Shown here piece by piece: positions 32,762 through 46,000 of a stretch of 64,000 nt of DNA; the stretch's first letter is position 1, and every line of letters begins with the position of its first letter. The notes beneath the pieces are model-generated. The model did not search any database, was not told where the DNA came from, and saw only the letters and a list, made by a program, of their open reading frames with translations. The position numbers were made by a program, and so were the translations under genes. Where the stretch lies: positions 94,423,501-94,487,500 of the forward strand of contig CM060883.1 of the NCBI GenBank assembly GCA_030762935.1, written 5' to 3'. Source of the stretch: Hymenopus coronatus. Its lineage: Eukaryota > Arthropoda > Insecta > Mantodea > Hymenopodidae.

Positions 32762-33093
32762 GTTGGAATGTCTGCAATATGATGTCTTGCATGTCCTAAA
32801 ATGTGGTGGGCATAACCTTGTGGGTTGATGGAACTGCTTTGAATGTTTTTGTTGTTGGTGAGGTTGAATGTTTCCACTCCATGGAACATTTTTTTGATTC
32901 TGGTTGAAAGTGGTGAACTGAAGACTCGTCCTTGTAACAATTGGTGCCAGGCAGTCATTGTGGCGAGTGAGGTGCTGCAAAGTCAGACTGGCGGGGCACA
33001 AACTTCAACTGCTCATGCATGAGATATACAATTTCATGTGAACAGTCTATTGCACACGCTACGTCACTATGAACATTCATTACACATGCTGCA
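32762..33093. other. Edge of minisatellite within mariner relic D
   Basis: Unique sequence that still translates on the minus strand as the mariner middle region (…FHGVETFNLT / MEWKHSTSPTT…). The several overlapping short frames here are the same decayed gene read in different frames. Confidence 0.5.
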
Positions 33094-33310
33094 CTATGAC
33101 ACCTCCACAGGATAGCCTACCTGGTTAAACTGCTGGATCCAATTGAATACAACTTTCCGTTTGAAACACTTTTCACCATACACAGGACATTTTGGTCCAC
33201 AGAAAGTACACAAGTGCATGCTGTTCTGCTCAGGTACAATCATGCAATACACCTGCCATCTTAAACTGGCTGCCACTGACTGACCACATGCTGGAGAGAT
33301 GTGACCCAAC

Positions 33311-33660
33311 CTCTATGACAAGCATCCATATGCTGCTATCTGCTGGCACAAAATGTGCATGTAATTTACAAATGGTATAAGGGAAACCCCTATATTTATT
33401 AATAAATATATATATCTTTTTATTTTTTTTTTAATTTTGAGATACGTCTCAGTAATCCAAAGCAAGGATGTAGATGATATCAAAATTACCTTTATTAATT
33501 GTTTTTGATAATAATTTATTAATACATTAATTCACAAATTCACTCTGATACTGAGTTTTTCAGAGGTGTCAATGTTGCTTAATTTACAATTCTATGTGAA
33601 TTAATTCTTTCTTCCACACCAGTTGTATGTATTAAAGGATGGAAAGCTAGAATTAGTCTG
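33311..33660. other. AT-rich intronic spacer
   Basis: Includes a T-rich run at 33418-33433. No clear right-hand terminal repeat of mariner D is found here. Confidence 0.3.
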
Positions 33661-33675
33661 AAACTTTCAATTCTA

Positions 33676-33755
33676 TAGACAGGATTTGAACCATAGATCA
33701 CCTGGTCTCTATCCAGTTGGTCTAACCACTGAGCCACCACAGCAACATGCCAGCA
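33676..33755 (-). mobile_element. tRNA-like SINE unit
   Basis: Reverse complement has GTTGCTGTGGTGGCTCAGTGG (box A) and ATGGTTCAAATCC (box B), matching the SINE family at 18.7-19.5 kb. Confidence 0.65.
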
Positions 33756-33834
33756 CAGCACTAAATTCTCCAATTGATTTGCATTTTTCCCAGTAAACCA
33801 TAAGGAGATATACAACCATTTTGGAATTACTTAC

Positions 33835-34055
33835 TTACAAACTTCATAAGTACTTTAAGTCACAACTTCATAGTTTAACCATCTATTAGGTTAATTATCA
33901 TGAATTAATTGTTCCTTTTACAGCAGCCATGTGTAGGACAGAAGTTGGAGAGGTACAGTCAAACTGAAAAATTCAATGTCATAACCAGGATTTGAACTAG
34001 GGAACTCTCTCCATTTAGTTGCTGAGCTATCCTGACAATAAGCTGGCATTCCATT
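33835..34055 (-). mobile_element. tRNA-like SINE unit, longer copy
   Basis: The tRNA-like part (33980-34043) is degenerate: the A box is reduced to ATAGCTCAG and the B box to AGTTCAAATCC. The body matches 18865-19000 (CTTAAAGTACTT, AACTTC.GTCCTACACATGG). Same orientation as 33676-33755 and only 80 bp away, as with the paired units near 19 kb. Confidence 0.6.
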
Positions 34056-35239
34056 CTGAATAATAAAATTGCCATTTTCGGATGTAAAAATCCTTAGCAT
34101 GGCTCCCTTCAGAAGGAAAGTATTGTAGATACACAGCATAAAAGAACCTCAGGCTTGATAAAGAGGCGCCTAAACAAAATGGAGGCTTCTTTCATGTGCA
34201 ATATAGAATGAGATGCTAAGAACCACAGCAGTTAAAGAGCATTCATAATTAACCTCAATTTAAATTTACAGTGGCTTAATAGTTAGAGCAAATGGTGGCT
34301 GTGGCATTGAAGTTTTCAGCTGCTTCTCACATTTACCCTTGGTAGCACATTACTATAACAGCATCACCATAGAAATATTTATTTGTGATTCTAAATTTGA
34401 TTATGTGGGTTGCTTTCCTGAAACTGGAAATATGTGGAGTGTATCTTTAATAATGAGAGCACTGCTGCAAAAGTGAAACAAGATGGAGTTAATTGCCACA
34501 TATTTGTCCATGTGTGACCTCCCCCCTGACTCACAGTGAAGAGTTAAATTTAGTCTCCTGTTAGTCTCTGCTCTGAATGGTTCCGTTTGTCCTCAATCAG
34601 CCCCATACAAGACTATGGCAAGTTGGGTTCAAGCTTTCAACATGACCATGTGGCGAGGCCATTCAAGTGTTGGTGTTAGACATAGATCGTTGACATAAGC
34701 TAGCCCAGGAGATAGGAATATCACACATGACTTTGTTTCGTGTTCTAAAGAAACACTTAAAAATGAGAAAAATGTATCTTGGTGGGTTGTTTGGGATTTG
34801 ACGGAGGCACAGCGATGACACACCCTCAGCTGATCTGTACCATCATTAGGGGGGGGGGAAGACTTAAGACTTGTGATTATAACTTAATCCTAACGATGAA
34901 GGAACCCCTTTGTGACATTCAATTCTGCACTGTTCCCGATGTTCTGCAGGCATCATCAGAAACATCAACAGAACAGGAGCTGCTGCAGGAATACTATGCC
35001 TTCCACAATGCTGGCAATGAGCTGTACACAATGCTAGTTACTACATTTAAGGACTGATGAAATTTCTTAGAGGATTTGCAATAAATAAATAGTTGCCATT
35101 ATTAAAATTACAATCTGTGTATAATAATTAATTTTTATTAGTTGTCCATCACAGTTCGAAAGTCCATTAGCAAAGGGTTGTATTTCATTAGCAAAAGCTG
35201 TTTTGAAATTATTAATTGGAATATTTCATAATTGACTGC
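34056..35239. other. Intronic spacer with one unassigned frame
   Basis: The frame 34779-35057 (+) encodes 92 residues ending LQEYYAFHNAGNELYTMLVT. I do not recognise it; it has no signal peptide or clear motif, and it is probably chance or a decayed transposon. Nothing else supported in the interval. Confidence 0.25.
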
Positions 35240-35760
35240 ATGCATAAGACCATATAATCTTAGTAGTGAACAGAATTGCTGCTTTTGATTGCTGTGAATC
35301 CTATGTTTAAGTGCCACTCAAAATAAATTCAATCTTTGGTTTAAAGAATAGTTTTAGAATATCTAGCATCTAGATTATGCAGAAAGTTTTCGAGATTTCC
35401 TGTGGGAGCTCTAAATAATACTAATACAATCAGTTCATTTATTGTGTTTATATGAACAACACAATGTTCAAAAGTTTGTTCCAGACAGTAGTTCTCAAGA
35501 TCAGTTATGTTGAAGCTTATGTTATTCTGAACAAAGATACTTATACCTCCTTTAGAGAGTTTTTATCTACAGCACCAAGCTGCTATTTTGTATTCATTTA
35601 TTGAAAAAGAAACATTTTCTGTTTTTTCAAATTATGTTCTGTGATATATAAGATATCTGCACCAAACTTTTCATATTTGAAGCTTATTAGTAATTCATTT
35701 ACTTTCTGTCTTAAACTTTGAATATTTTGGTGAAATACTATTAGCAAGTAATCTGTTTTT
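35240..35760 (-). pseudogene. LINE endonuclease-domain fragment
   Basis: Minus-strand reading across frame changes: FHQNIQSLRQKVNELLISF, FGADILYITEHNLKKQ, then KGGISIFVQNNISFNITDLE, LIVLVLFRAPTGNLENFL and KPKIEFILSG, ending where the GDFN motif should begin. This is the N-terminal endonuclease part of a jockey-like ORF2. It is complementary in extent to LINE B, which starts at GDFN, but is not the same copy. Confidence 0.65.
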
Positions 35761-35889
35761 AATGACTTGGAACAGTGTTTATCTGGTTGCTGATAAACAC
35801 TATATTAAAGCACAGGAGGATCACTGTTCAAATTCCCATCAGAAATGTATTCCAAGTTTTCTTGAGGCCTCTTAACAGCATATGCTAGG

Positions 35890-36094
35890 GAGATACCCTA
35901 AATTAGGCTTGGAATGTCTTCCATTTTTGCTATAGACAACACCATACATGGACTGAAGATGGAACACCTGTGGAATGCGATGGCGGGTGAAACAGGAGAA
36001 AACCTGCCCCTGTGCTGCTTTGTCCTGCATGCAGTCGCCCTGGATTGAACTTGGTGAGAGGCAAGTGGAGTAACCACTCGACTAGGCATTGCCT
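35890..36094 (-). mobile_element. tRNA-derived SINE, second family
   Basis: On the minus strand from 36094: GGCAATGCCTAGTCGAGTGG (box A TAGTCGAGTGG) and AAGTTCAATCC (box B, 36042-36052), followed by a body with CAGGTTTTCTCCTGTTTCAC. The head differs from the SINE family at 19 and 33.7 kb. Body length is inferred. Confidence 0.5.
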
Positions 36095-36523
36095 AAAATT
36101 TCATTTCCTCATCATTTCATTTCAGTAAGCATTTGTGTTCACTGACTGTAGTGCCATATGGGCATTAAACACTATTCAAATTCAATAAAATATCAAAGAA
36201 ATGCAATGCATATATTGTTCAAAGTAATCCATGACATTTGTCTGTTTTACTTAGCTGTTTCATCATGATATTCTTGTATTTGTATTTGTTCTGGCATAAT
36301 TGTGATGTTTATTCTTAAAGGATAGTCAAAGCCAGCTTCATAACTATTTTCTACATTAAGAAAGACCTTTCAGTATATAGTTGTTTACAAGTTTAATTTA
36401 GAAATTGCAAAGTGCACAAAATATTTATAGTTTACTCACTTTTTTCTTTTTAAACAGGATGGATTGGCATATAGACCTGCATAGAAAATGCTTTTTCGTT
36501 TACTACAATAAGTATGCTAAAAA
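36095..36523. other. Intronic spacer before the satellite
   Basis: AT-rich DNA, nothing recognised. Confidence 0.35.
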
Positions 36524-38689
36524 ACTTGGCTGTCATACGTACCGCCAATCTCCTGGTCACATGCTGAACTTGGCTGTTATATGTACGGTACAACTCCTGT
36601 TCACAAGCTGAACACTTGCCTGTCATATGTACGGACCATCTCCTGCTCACATATTGAACACTTGGCTGTCATGCGTACGGTCCATCTCCTGGTCACATGC
36701 TGAACACTTGGCTGTCATATGTACGGTACAGCTCCTGGTCACATGCTGAACACTTGGCTGTCATATGTACGGTACAGCTCCTGGTCACATGCTGAACACT
36801 TGGCTGTCATATGTACGGTACAACTCCTGGTCACATGCTGAACACTTGCCTGTCATATGTACGGTACAGCTCCTGGTCACATGCTGAACACTTGGCTGTC
36901 ATATGCACGGACCATCTCCTGGTCACATGCTGAACACTTGCCTGTCATATGTACGGTACAACTCCTGGTCACATGCTGAACACTTGGCTGTCATGTGTAC
37001 GGTGCAACTCCTGGTCACATGCTGAACATTTGGCCGTCATACATGCAGCCCATCTCTTGGTCACATGCTGAACACTTGGCTGTCATACGTGCAGCCCTTC
37101 TCCTGGTCACATGCTGAACATTTGGCCGTCATACGTGCAGCCCTTCTCTTGGTCACATGCTGAACATTTGGCCGTCATACGTGCAGCCCTTCTCTTGGTC
37201 ACATACTGAACATTTGGCCGTCATACGTGCAGCCCTTCTCTTGGTCACATGCTGAACACTTGGCTGTCATACATGCAGCCCTTCTCTTGGTCACATACTG
37301 AACATTTGGCCGTCATACGTGCAGCCCTTCTCTTGGTCACATGCTGAACACTTGGCTGTCATACATGCAGCCCTTCTCTTGGTCACATGCTGAACACTTG
37401 GCTGTCATACATGCAGCCCTTCTCTTGGTCACATACTGAACATTTGGCCGTCATACGTGCAGCCCTTCTCCTGGTCACATACTGAACATTTGGCCGTCAT
37501 ACATGCAGCCCTTCTCCTGGTCACATACTGAACATTTGGCCGTCATACGTGCAGCCCTTCTCTTGGTCACATGCTGAACACTTGGCTGTCATACATGCAG
37601 CCCTTCTCCTGGTCACATACTGAACATTTGGCCGTCATACGTACGGTCCATCTCCTGGTCACATACTGAACATTTGGCCGTCATACATGCAGCCCATCTC
37701 CTGGTCACATGCTGAACACTTGGCTGTCATACATGCAGCCCTTCTCCTGGTCACATACTGAACACTTGGCTGTCATACATGCAGCCCTTCTCCTGGTCAC
37801 ATGCTGAACATTTGGCCGTCATACGTGCAGCCCTTCTCCTGGTCACATACTGAACATTTGGCCGTCATACGTGCAGCCCTTCTCTTGGTCACATGCTGAA
37901 CATTTGGCCGTCATACGTGCAGCCCATCTCCTGGTCACATGCTGAACATTTGGCCGTCATACGTGCAGCCCATCTCCTGGTCACATACTGAACATTTGGC
38001 CGTCATACATGCAGCCCTTCTCCTGGTCACATGCTGAACATTTGGCCGTCATACATGCAGCCCTTCTCCTGGTCACATACTGAACACTTGGCTGTCATAC
38101 ATGCAGCCCTTCTCCTGGTCACATGCTGAACACTTGGCTGTCATACATGCAGCCCTTCTCCTGGTCACATACTGAACATTTGGCCGTCATACGTGCAGCC
38201 CTTCTCTTGGTCACATGCTGAACACTTGGCTGTCATACATGCAGCCCTTCTCCTGGTCACATACTGAACATTTGGCCGTCATACGTGCAGCCCTTCTCTT
38301 GGTCACATGCTGAACACTTGGCTGTCATACATGCAGCCCTTCTCCTGGTCACATACTGAACATTTGGCCGTCATACATGCAGCCCTTCTCTTGGTCACAT
38401 GCTGAACATTTGGCCGTCATACGTGCAGCCGATCTCCTGGTCACATACTGAACATTTGGCCGTCATACGTACGGTCCATCTCCTGGTCACATGCTGAACA
38501 TTTGGCCGTCATACGTGCAGCCCATCTCCTGGTCACATACTGAACATTTGGCCGTCATACGTGCAGCCCATCTCCTGGTCACATACTGAACATTTGGCCG
38601 TCATACGTACGGTCCATCTCCTGGTCACATACTGAACATTTGGCCGTCATACGTGCAGCCCATCTCCTGGTCACATACTGATCATTTGG

Positions 38690-41600
38690 CCGTCATAACC
38701 TTCTCGTGGTCACATGCTGAACATTTGGCCGTCATACGTGCAGCCCATCTCCTGGTCACATGCTGAACATTTGGCCGTCATACGTGCAGCCCATCTCCTG
38801 GTCACATACTGAACATTTGGCCGTCATACGTGCAGCCCATCTCCTGGTCACATGCTGAACATTTGGCCGTCATACGTACGGTCCATCTCCTGGTCACATA
38901 CTGAACATTTGGCCGTCATACGTACGGTCCATCTCCTGGTCACATGCTGAACATTTGGCCGTCATACATGCAGCCGATCTCCTGGTCACATACTGAACAT
39001 TTGGCCGTCATACGTACGGTCCATCTCGTGGTCACATGCTGAACATTTGGCCGTCATACGTGCAGCCCATCTCCTGGTCACATACTGATCATTTGGCCGT
39101 CATAACCATCTCGTGGTCACATGCTGAACATTTGGCCGTCATACGTGCAGCCCATCTCCTGGTCACATGCTGAACATTTGGCCGTCATACGTACGGTCCA
39201 TCTCCTGGTCACATGCTGAACATTTGGCCGTCATACGTGCAGCCCATCTCCTGGTCACATACTGAACATTTGGCCGTCATACGTGCAGCCCATCTACTGG
39301 TCACATGCTGAACATTTGGCCGTCATACGTGCAGCCCATCTCCTGGTCACATGCTGAACATTTGGCCGTCATACGTGCAGCCCATCTCCTGGTCACATGC
39401 TGAACATTTGGCCGTCATACGTGCAGCCCATCTCCTGGTCACATACTGAACATTTGGCCGTCATACGTGCAGCCCATCTCCTGGTCACATGCTGAACATT
39501 TGGCCGTCATACGTGCAGCCCATCTCCTGGTCACATGCTGAACATTTGGCCGTCATACGTGCAGCCCATCTCCTGGTCACATGCTGAACATTTGGCCGTC
39601 ATACGTACGGTCCATCTCCTGGTCACATACTGAACATTTGGCCGTCATACGTGCAGCCCATCTCCTGGTCACATACTGATCATTTGGCCGTCATACCTGC
39701 AGCCCATCTCCTGGTCACATACTGAACATTTGGCCGTCATACGTGCAGCCGATCTCCTGGTCACATACTGAACATTTGGCCGTCATACGTGCAGCCCATC
39801 TCCTGGTCACATGCTGAACATTTGGCCGTCATACATGCAGCCGATCTCCTGGTCACATACTGAACATTTGGCCGTCACACGTGCAGCCCATCTCCTGGTC
39901 ACATGCTGAACATTTGGCCGTCATACGTGCAGCCCATCTCCTGGTCACATACTGAACATTTGGCCGTCATACGTGCAGCCCATCTCCTGGTCACATGCTG
40001 AACATTTGGCCGTCATACGTACGGTCCATCTCCTGGTCACATACTGAACATTTGGCCGTCATACGTACGGTCCATCTCCTGGTCACATGCTGAACATTTG
40101 GCCGTCATACATGCAGCCGATCTCCTGGTCACATACTGAACATTTGGCCGTCATACGTACGGTCCATCTCCTGGTCACATGCTGAACATTTGGCCGTCAT
40201 ACATGCAGCCGATCTCCTGGTCACATGCTGAACATTTGGCAGTCATACATGCAGCCGATCTCCTGGTCACATACTGAACATTTGGCCGTCATACGTGCAG
40301 CCCATCTCCTGGTCACATACTGAACATTTGGCCGTCATACGTACGGTCCATCTCGTGGTCACATGCTGAACATTTGGCCGTCATACGTGCAGCCCATCTC
40401 CTGGTCACATACTGATCATTTGGCCGTCATAACCATCTCGTGGTCACATGCTGAACATTTGGCCGTCATACGTGCAGCCCATCTCCTGGTCACATGCTGA
40501 ACATTTGGCCGTCATACGTACGGTCCATCTCCTGGTCACATGCTGAACATTTGGCCGTCATACGTGCAGCCCATCTCCTGGTCACATACTGAACATTTGG
40601 CCGTCATACGTGCAGCCCATCTACTGGTCACATGCTGAACATTTGGCCGTCATACGTGCAGCCCATCTCCTGGTCACATGCTGAACATTTGGCCGTCATA
40701 CGTGCAGCCCATCTCCTGGTCACATGCTGAACATTTGGCCGTCATACGTGCAGCCCATCTCCTGGTCACATACTGAACATTTGGCCGTCATACGTGCAGC
40801 CCATCTCCTGGTCACATGCTGAACATTTGGCCGTCATACGTGCAGCCCATCTCCTGGTCACATGCTGAACATTTGGCCGTCATACGTGCAGCCCATCTCC
40901 TGGTCACATGCTGAACATTTGGCCGTCATACGTACGGTCCATCTCCTGGTCACATACTGAACATTTGGCCGTCATACGTGCAGCCCATCTCCTGGTCACA
41001 TACTGATCATTTGGCCGTCATACCTGCAGCCCATCTCCTGGTCACATACTGAACATTTGGCCGTCATACGTGCAGCCGATCTCCTGGTCACATACTGAAC
41101 ATTTGGCCGTCATACGTGCAGCCCATCTCCTGGTCACATGCTGAACATTTTGCCGTCATACATGCAGCCGATCTCCTGGTCACATACTGAACATTTGGCC
41201 GTCACACGTGCAGCCCATCTCCTGGTCACATGCTGAACATTTGGCCGTCATACGTGCAGCCCATCTCCTGGTCACATACTGAACATTTGGCCGTCATACG
41301 TGCAGCCCATCTCCTGGTCACATACTGAACATTTGGCCGTCATACGTACGGTCCATCTCCTGGTCACATACTGAACATTTGGCCGTCATACGTGCAGCCC
41401 ATCTCCTGGTCACATGCTGAACATTTGGCCGTCATACGTACGGTCCATCTCCTGGTCACATGCTGAACATTTGGCCGTCATACATGCAGCCGATCTCCTG
41501 GTCACATACTGAACATTTGGCCGTCATACGTACGGTCCATCTCCTGGTCACATGCTGAACATTTGGCCGTCATACATGCAGCCGATCTCCTGGTCACATG

Positions 41601-43548
41601 CTGAACATTTGGCAGTCATACATGCAGCCGATCTCCTGGTCACATACTGAACATTTGGCCGTCATACGTGCAGCCCATCTCCTGGTCACATACTGAACAT
41701 TTGGCCGTCATACGTACGGTCCATCTCGTGGTCACATGCTGAACATTTGGCCGTCATACGTGCAGCCCATCTCCTGGTCACATACTGATCATTTGGCCGT
41801 CATAACCTTCTCGTGGTCACATGCTGAACATTTGGCCGTCATACGTGCAGCCCATCTCCTGGTCACATACTGAACATTTGGCCGTCATACGTACGGTCCA
41901 TCTCCTGGTCACATGCTGAACATTTGGCCGTCATACGTGCAGCCCATCTCCTGGTCACATACTGAACATTTGGCCGTCATACGTGCAGCCCATCTACTGG
42001 TCACATGCTGAACATTTGGCCGTCATACGTGCAGCCCATCTCCTGGTCACATGCTGAACATTTGGCCGTCATACGTGCAGCCCATCTCCTGGTCACATGC
42101 TGAACATTTGGCCGTCATACGTGCAGCCCATCTCCTGGTCACATGCTGAACATTTGGCCGTCATACGTGCAGCCCATCTCCTGGTCACATGCTGAACATT
42201 TGGCCGTCATACGTACGGTCCATCTCCTGGTCACATACTGAACAATTGGCCGTCATACGTGCAGCCCATCTCCTGGTCACATACTGATCATTTGGCCGTC
42301 ATACCTGCAGCCCATCTCCTGGTCACATACTGAACATTTGGCCGTCATACGTGCAGCCGATCTCCTGTTCACATACTGAACATTTGGCCGTCATACGTGC
42401 AGCCCATCTCCTGGTCACATGCTGAACATTTGGCCGTCATACGTGCAGCCCATCTCCTGGTCACATGCTGAACATTTGGCCGTCATACGTGCAGCCCATC
42501 TCCTGGTCACATGCCGAACATTTGGCCGTCATACGTGCAGCCCATCTCCTGGTCACATGCTGAACATTTGGCCGTCATACGTGCAGCCGATCTCCTGGTC
42601 ACATACTGAACATTTGGCCGTCATACGTGCAGCCGATCTCCTGGTCACATACTGAACATTTGGCCGTCATACGTGCAGCCCATCTCCTGGTCACATACTG
42701 AACATTTGGCCGTCATACGTGCAGCCGATCTCCTGGTCACATACTGAACATTTGGCCGTCATACGTGCAGCCGATCTCCTGGTCACATACTGAACATTTG
42801 GCCATCATACGTGCAGCCGATCTCCTGGTCACATACTGAACATTTGGCCGTCATACGTGCAGCCGATCTCCTGGTCACATACTGAACATTTGGCCGTCAT
42901 ACGTACGGTCCATCTCCTGGTCACATACTGAACATTTGGCCATCATACGTGCAGCCGATCTCCTGGTCACATACTGAACATTTGGCCGTCATACGTGCAG
43001 CCGATCTCCTGGTCACATACTGAACATTTGGCCGTCATACGTGCAGCCGATCTCCTGGTCACATACTGAACATTTGGCTGTCATACGTACGGTCCATCTC
43101 CTGGTCACATACTGAACATTTGGCCATCATACGTTCAGCCCATCTCCTGGTCACATACTGAACATTTGGCCGTCATACGTGCAGCCCATCTCCTGGTCAC
43201 ATGCTGAACATTTGGCCATCATACGTGCAGACCATCTCCTGGTCACATGCTGAACATTTGGCCGTCATACGTGCAGCCCATCTCCTGGTCACATACTGAA
43301 CATTTGGCCGTCATACGTACGGTCCATCTCCTGGTCACATACTGAACATTTGGCCATCATACGTGCAGCCCATCTCCTGGTCACATACTGAACATTTGGC
43401 CGTCATACGTACGGTCCATCTCCTGGTCACATGCTGAACATTTGGCCGTCATACGTACAGTCCATCTCCTGGTCACATGCTGAACATTTGGCCGTCATAC
43501 GTGCAGCCCATCTCCTGGTCACATACTGATCATTTGGCCGTCATAACC
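38690..43548. repeat. Higher-order repeat within the 46-bp satellite
   Basis: A 39-bp variant unit ending CCGTCATAACC(A/T)TCTCGTGG marks positions 38697, 39104, 40431, 41804 and 43545. The spacings are 407, 1327, 1373 and 1741 bp, equal to 8, 28, 29 and 37 units of 46 bp plus one of 39 bp. A second marker, TCATACCTGCAG, recurs at 39691, 41018 and 42299 (1327 and 1281 bp). A block of 29 units (1,327 bp) has been duplicated as a whole at least twice. Confidence 0.88.
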
Positions 43549-45049
43549 ATCTCGTGGTCACATACTGAACATTTGGCTGTCATACGTATGGACCATCTCC
43601 TGGTCACATACTGAACATTTGGCTGTCATACGTATGGACCATCTCCTGGTCACATACTGAGCACTTAGCTGGCAGTCGTACGATCCATCTCCTGGTCACG
43701 TACTGAGCACTTAGCTGACAGTCGTATGGTCCATCTCCTGGTCACGTACTGAACACTTGATTGGCAGTCATATGGTCCATCTCCTGGTCACATACTGAAC
43801 ACTTGGCTGTCCTACGTACGATCCATCTCCTGGTCACGTACTGAGCACTTGTCTGGCAGTCGTACGGACCATCTCCTGGTCACATACTGAGCACTTGTCT
43901 GGCAGTCGTACGGACCATCTCCTGGTCACATACTGAGCACTTAGCTGGCAGTCGTATGGTCCATCTCCTGGTCACGTACTGAACACTTGGTTGGCAGTCG
44001 TATGGTCCATCTCCTGGTCACGTAATGAGCACTTGGCTGGCAGTCGTACGGACCATCTCCTGGTCACATACTGAGCACTTAGCTGACAGTCGTATGGTCC
44101 ATCTCCTGGTCACGTACTGAACACTTGATTGGCAGTCATATGGTCCATCTCCTGGTCACATACTGAACACTTGGGTGGCAGTCGTATGGTCCATCTCCTG
44201 GTCACGTACTGAGCACTTGTCTGGCAGTCGTACGGACCATCTCCTGGTCATATACTGAGCACTTACCTGGCAGTCGTATGGTCCATCTCCTGGTCACGTA
44301 CTGAACACTTGGCTGGCAGTCGTACGGTCCATCTCCTGGTCACATACTGAACACTTGGCTGGCAGTCGTACGGACTATCTGCTGGTCACATACTGAGCAC
44401 TTAGCTGACAGTCGTATGGTCCATCTCCTGGTCACGTACTGAACACTTGATTGGCAGTCGTATGGTCCATCTCCTGGTCACATACTGAACACTTGGGTGG
44501 CAGTCGTATGGTCCATCTCCTGGTCACATACTGAGCACTTAGCTGGCAGTCGTATGGTCCATCTCCTGGTCACGTACTGAACACTTGGTTGGCAGTCGTA
44601 TGGTCCATCTCCTGGTCACGTACTGAGCACTTGGCTGGCAGTCGTATGGTCCATCTCCTTGTCACATACTGAACACTTGGCTGGCAGTCGTATGGTCCAT
44701 CTCCTGATCACATACTGAACACTTGGCTGGCAGTCATATGGTCCATCTCCTTGTCACATACTGAACACTTGATTGGCAGTCGTATGGTCCATCTCCTGGT
44801 CACGTACTGAACACTTGGTTGGCAGTCGTACGGTCCATCTCCTGGTCACGTACTGAGCACTTGGCTGTCAGTCGTATGGTCCATCTCCTGGTTACGTACT
44901 GAGCACTTGGCTGGCAGTCATATGGTCCATCTCCTGGTCACGTACTGAACAATTGACTGGCAGTCGTAGGGTCCATCTCCTGGTCACATACTGAACATTT
45001 GACTGTCATACGTATGGTCCATCTCCTGGTCACATACTGAACACTTGGC

Positions 45050-46000
45050 TGTCATACATACGATCCATCTCCTTTCACATACTGAACATTTGGCTGACAG
45101 TCGTATGTTCCATCTCCTGGTCATGTACTGAACACTTGGCTGTCATACATACGATCCATCTCCTTTCACATACTGAACATTTGGCTGACAGTCGTATGTT
45201 CCATCTCCTGGTCATGTACTGAACACTTGGCTGTCATACATACGATCCATCTCCTTTCACATACTGAACATTTGGCTGACAGTCGTATTGTCCATCTCCT
45301 GGTCATGTACTGAACACTTGGCTGTCATACATACGATCCATCTCCTTTCACATACTGAACATTTGGCTGACAGTCGTATGGTCCATCTCCTGGTCATGTA
45401 CTGAACACTTGGCTGTCATACATACGATCCATCTCCTTTCACATACTGAACATTTGGCTGACAGTCGTATGGTCCATCTCCTGGTCATGTACTGCACACT
45501 TGGCTGTCATACATATGATCCATCTCCTTTCACATACTGAACATTTGGCTGACAGTCGTATGGTCCATCTCCTGGTCATGTACTGAACACTTGGCTGTCA
45601 TACATACGATCCATCTCCTTTCACATACTGAACATTTGGCTGACAGTCGTATGGTCCATCTCCTGGTCATGTACTGAACACTTGGCTGTCATACATACGA
45701 TCCATCTCCTTTCACATACTGAACATTTGGCTGACAGTCGTATGGTCCATCTCCTGGTCATGTACTGAACACTTGGCTGTCATACATACGATCCATCTCC
45801 TTTCACATACTGAACATTTGGCTGACAGTCGTATGGTCCATCTCCTGGTCATGTACTGAACACTTGGCTGTCATACGTACGCTCCATCTCCTGGTCACAT
45901 ACTGAACATTTGGCTGACAGTCGTATGGTCCATCTCCTGGTCATGTACTGAACACTTGGCTGTCATACATACGATCCATCTCCTGGTCACATACTGAACA
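45050..46000. repeat. 91-bp dimeric higher-order block
   Basis: Two diverged units alternate: one beginning CTCCTTTCACATACTGAACA with GACAGTCGTATGGTCC, the other CTCCTGGTCATGTACTGAAC with TGTCATACATACGATCC. One unit has lost a base (TTTCACAT for TGGTCACAT), so the pair is 91 bp. About ten nearly identical pairs are present. Confidence 0.88.

Larger units (their letters stand above)
29110..33310 (-). pseudogene. Mariner transposase relic D, split by a minisatellite
   Basis: C-terminal part (about 29200-29460, minus): DNACPHSATLTQELLPTFS, then YSSNLAPSDLDLFGPLKGNF and GGCHFETDDGI; the third catalytic Asp position (PDLAPS) reads SNLAPS. N-terminal and middle part (about 32750-33310, minus): LCTFCGPKCPVYGEKCFKRK, VVFNWIQQFNQ, then MEWKHSTSPTTKTFKAVPST, KVMPTTF and DMQDIILQTFQPLTVRLHHS. 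Between the two lies the 3.3-kb minisatellite, whose unit is the missing middle (CTILLELQQATWTPDNACPH). A mariner of usual size (about 1.2 kb) has been stretched to more than 4 kb. Confidence 0.75.

Noticed and set aside
29519..32828. ORFs with repeated Gly-Val-Pro/Ser motifs
   Set aside because: Products of the 59/68-bp minisatellite; the unit length is not a multiple of 3 and frames change from unit to unit.
34280..34340. tRNA-like stretch GTGGCTTAATAGTTAGAGCA
   Set aside because: No acceptable B box follows and no cloverleaf forms.
34779..35057. 92-residue ORF as a host exon
   Set aside because: No splice-phase fit with the calpain exons, which join directly, and no recognisable motif.
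42419..42655. 78-residue ORF in the satellite
   Set aside because: 46-bp units shift frame each repeat; the ORF is chance.
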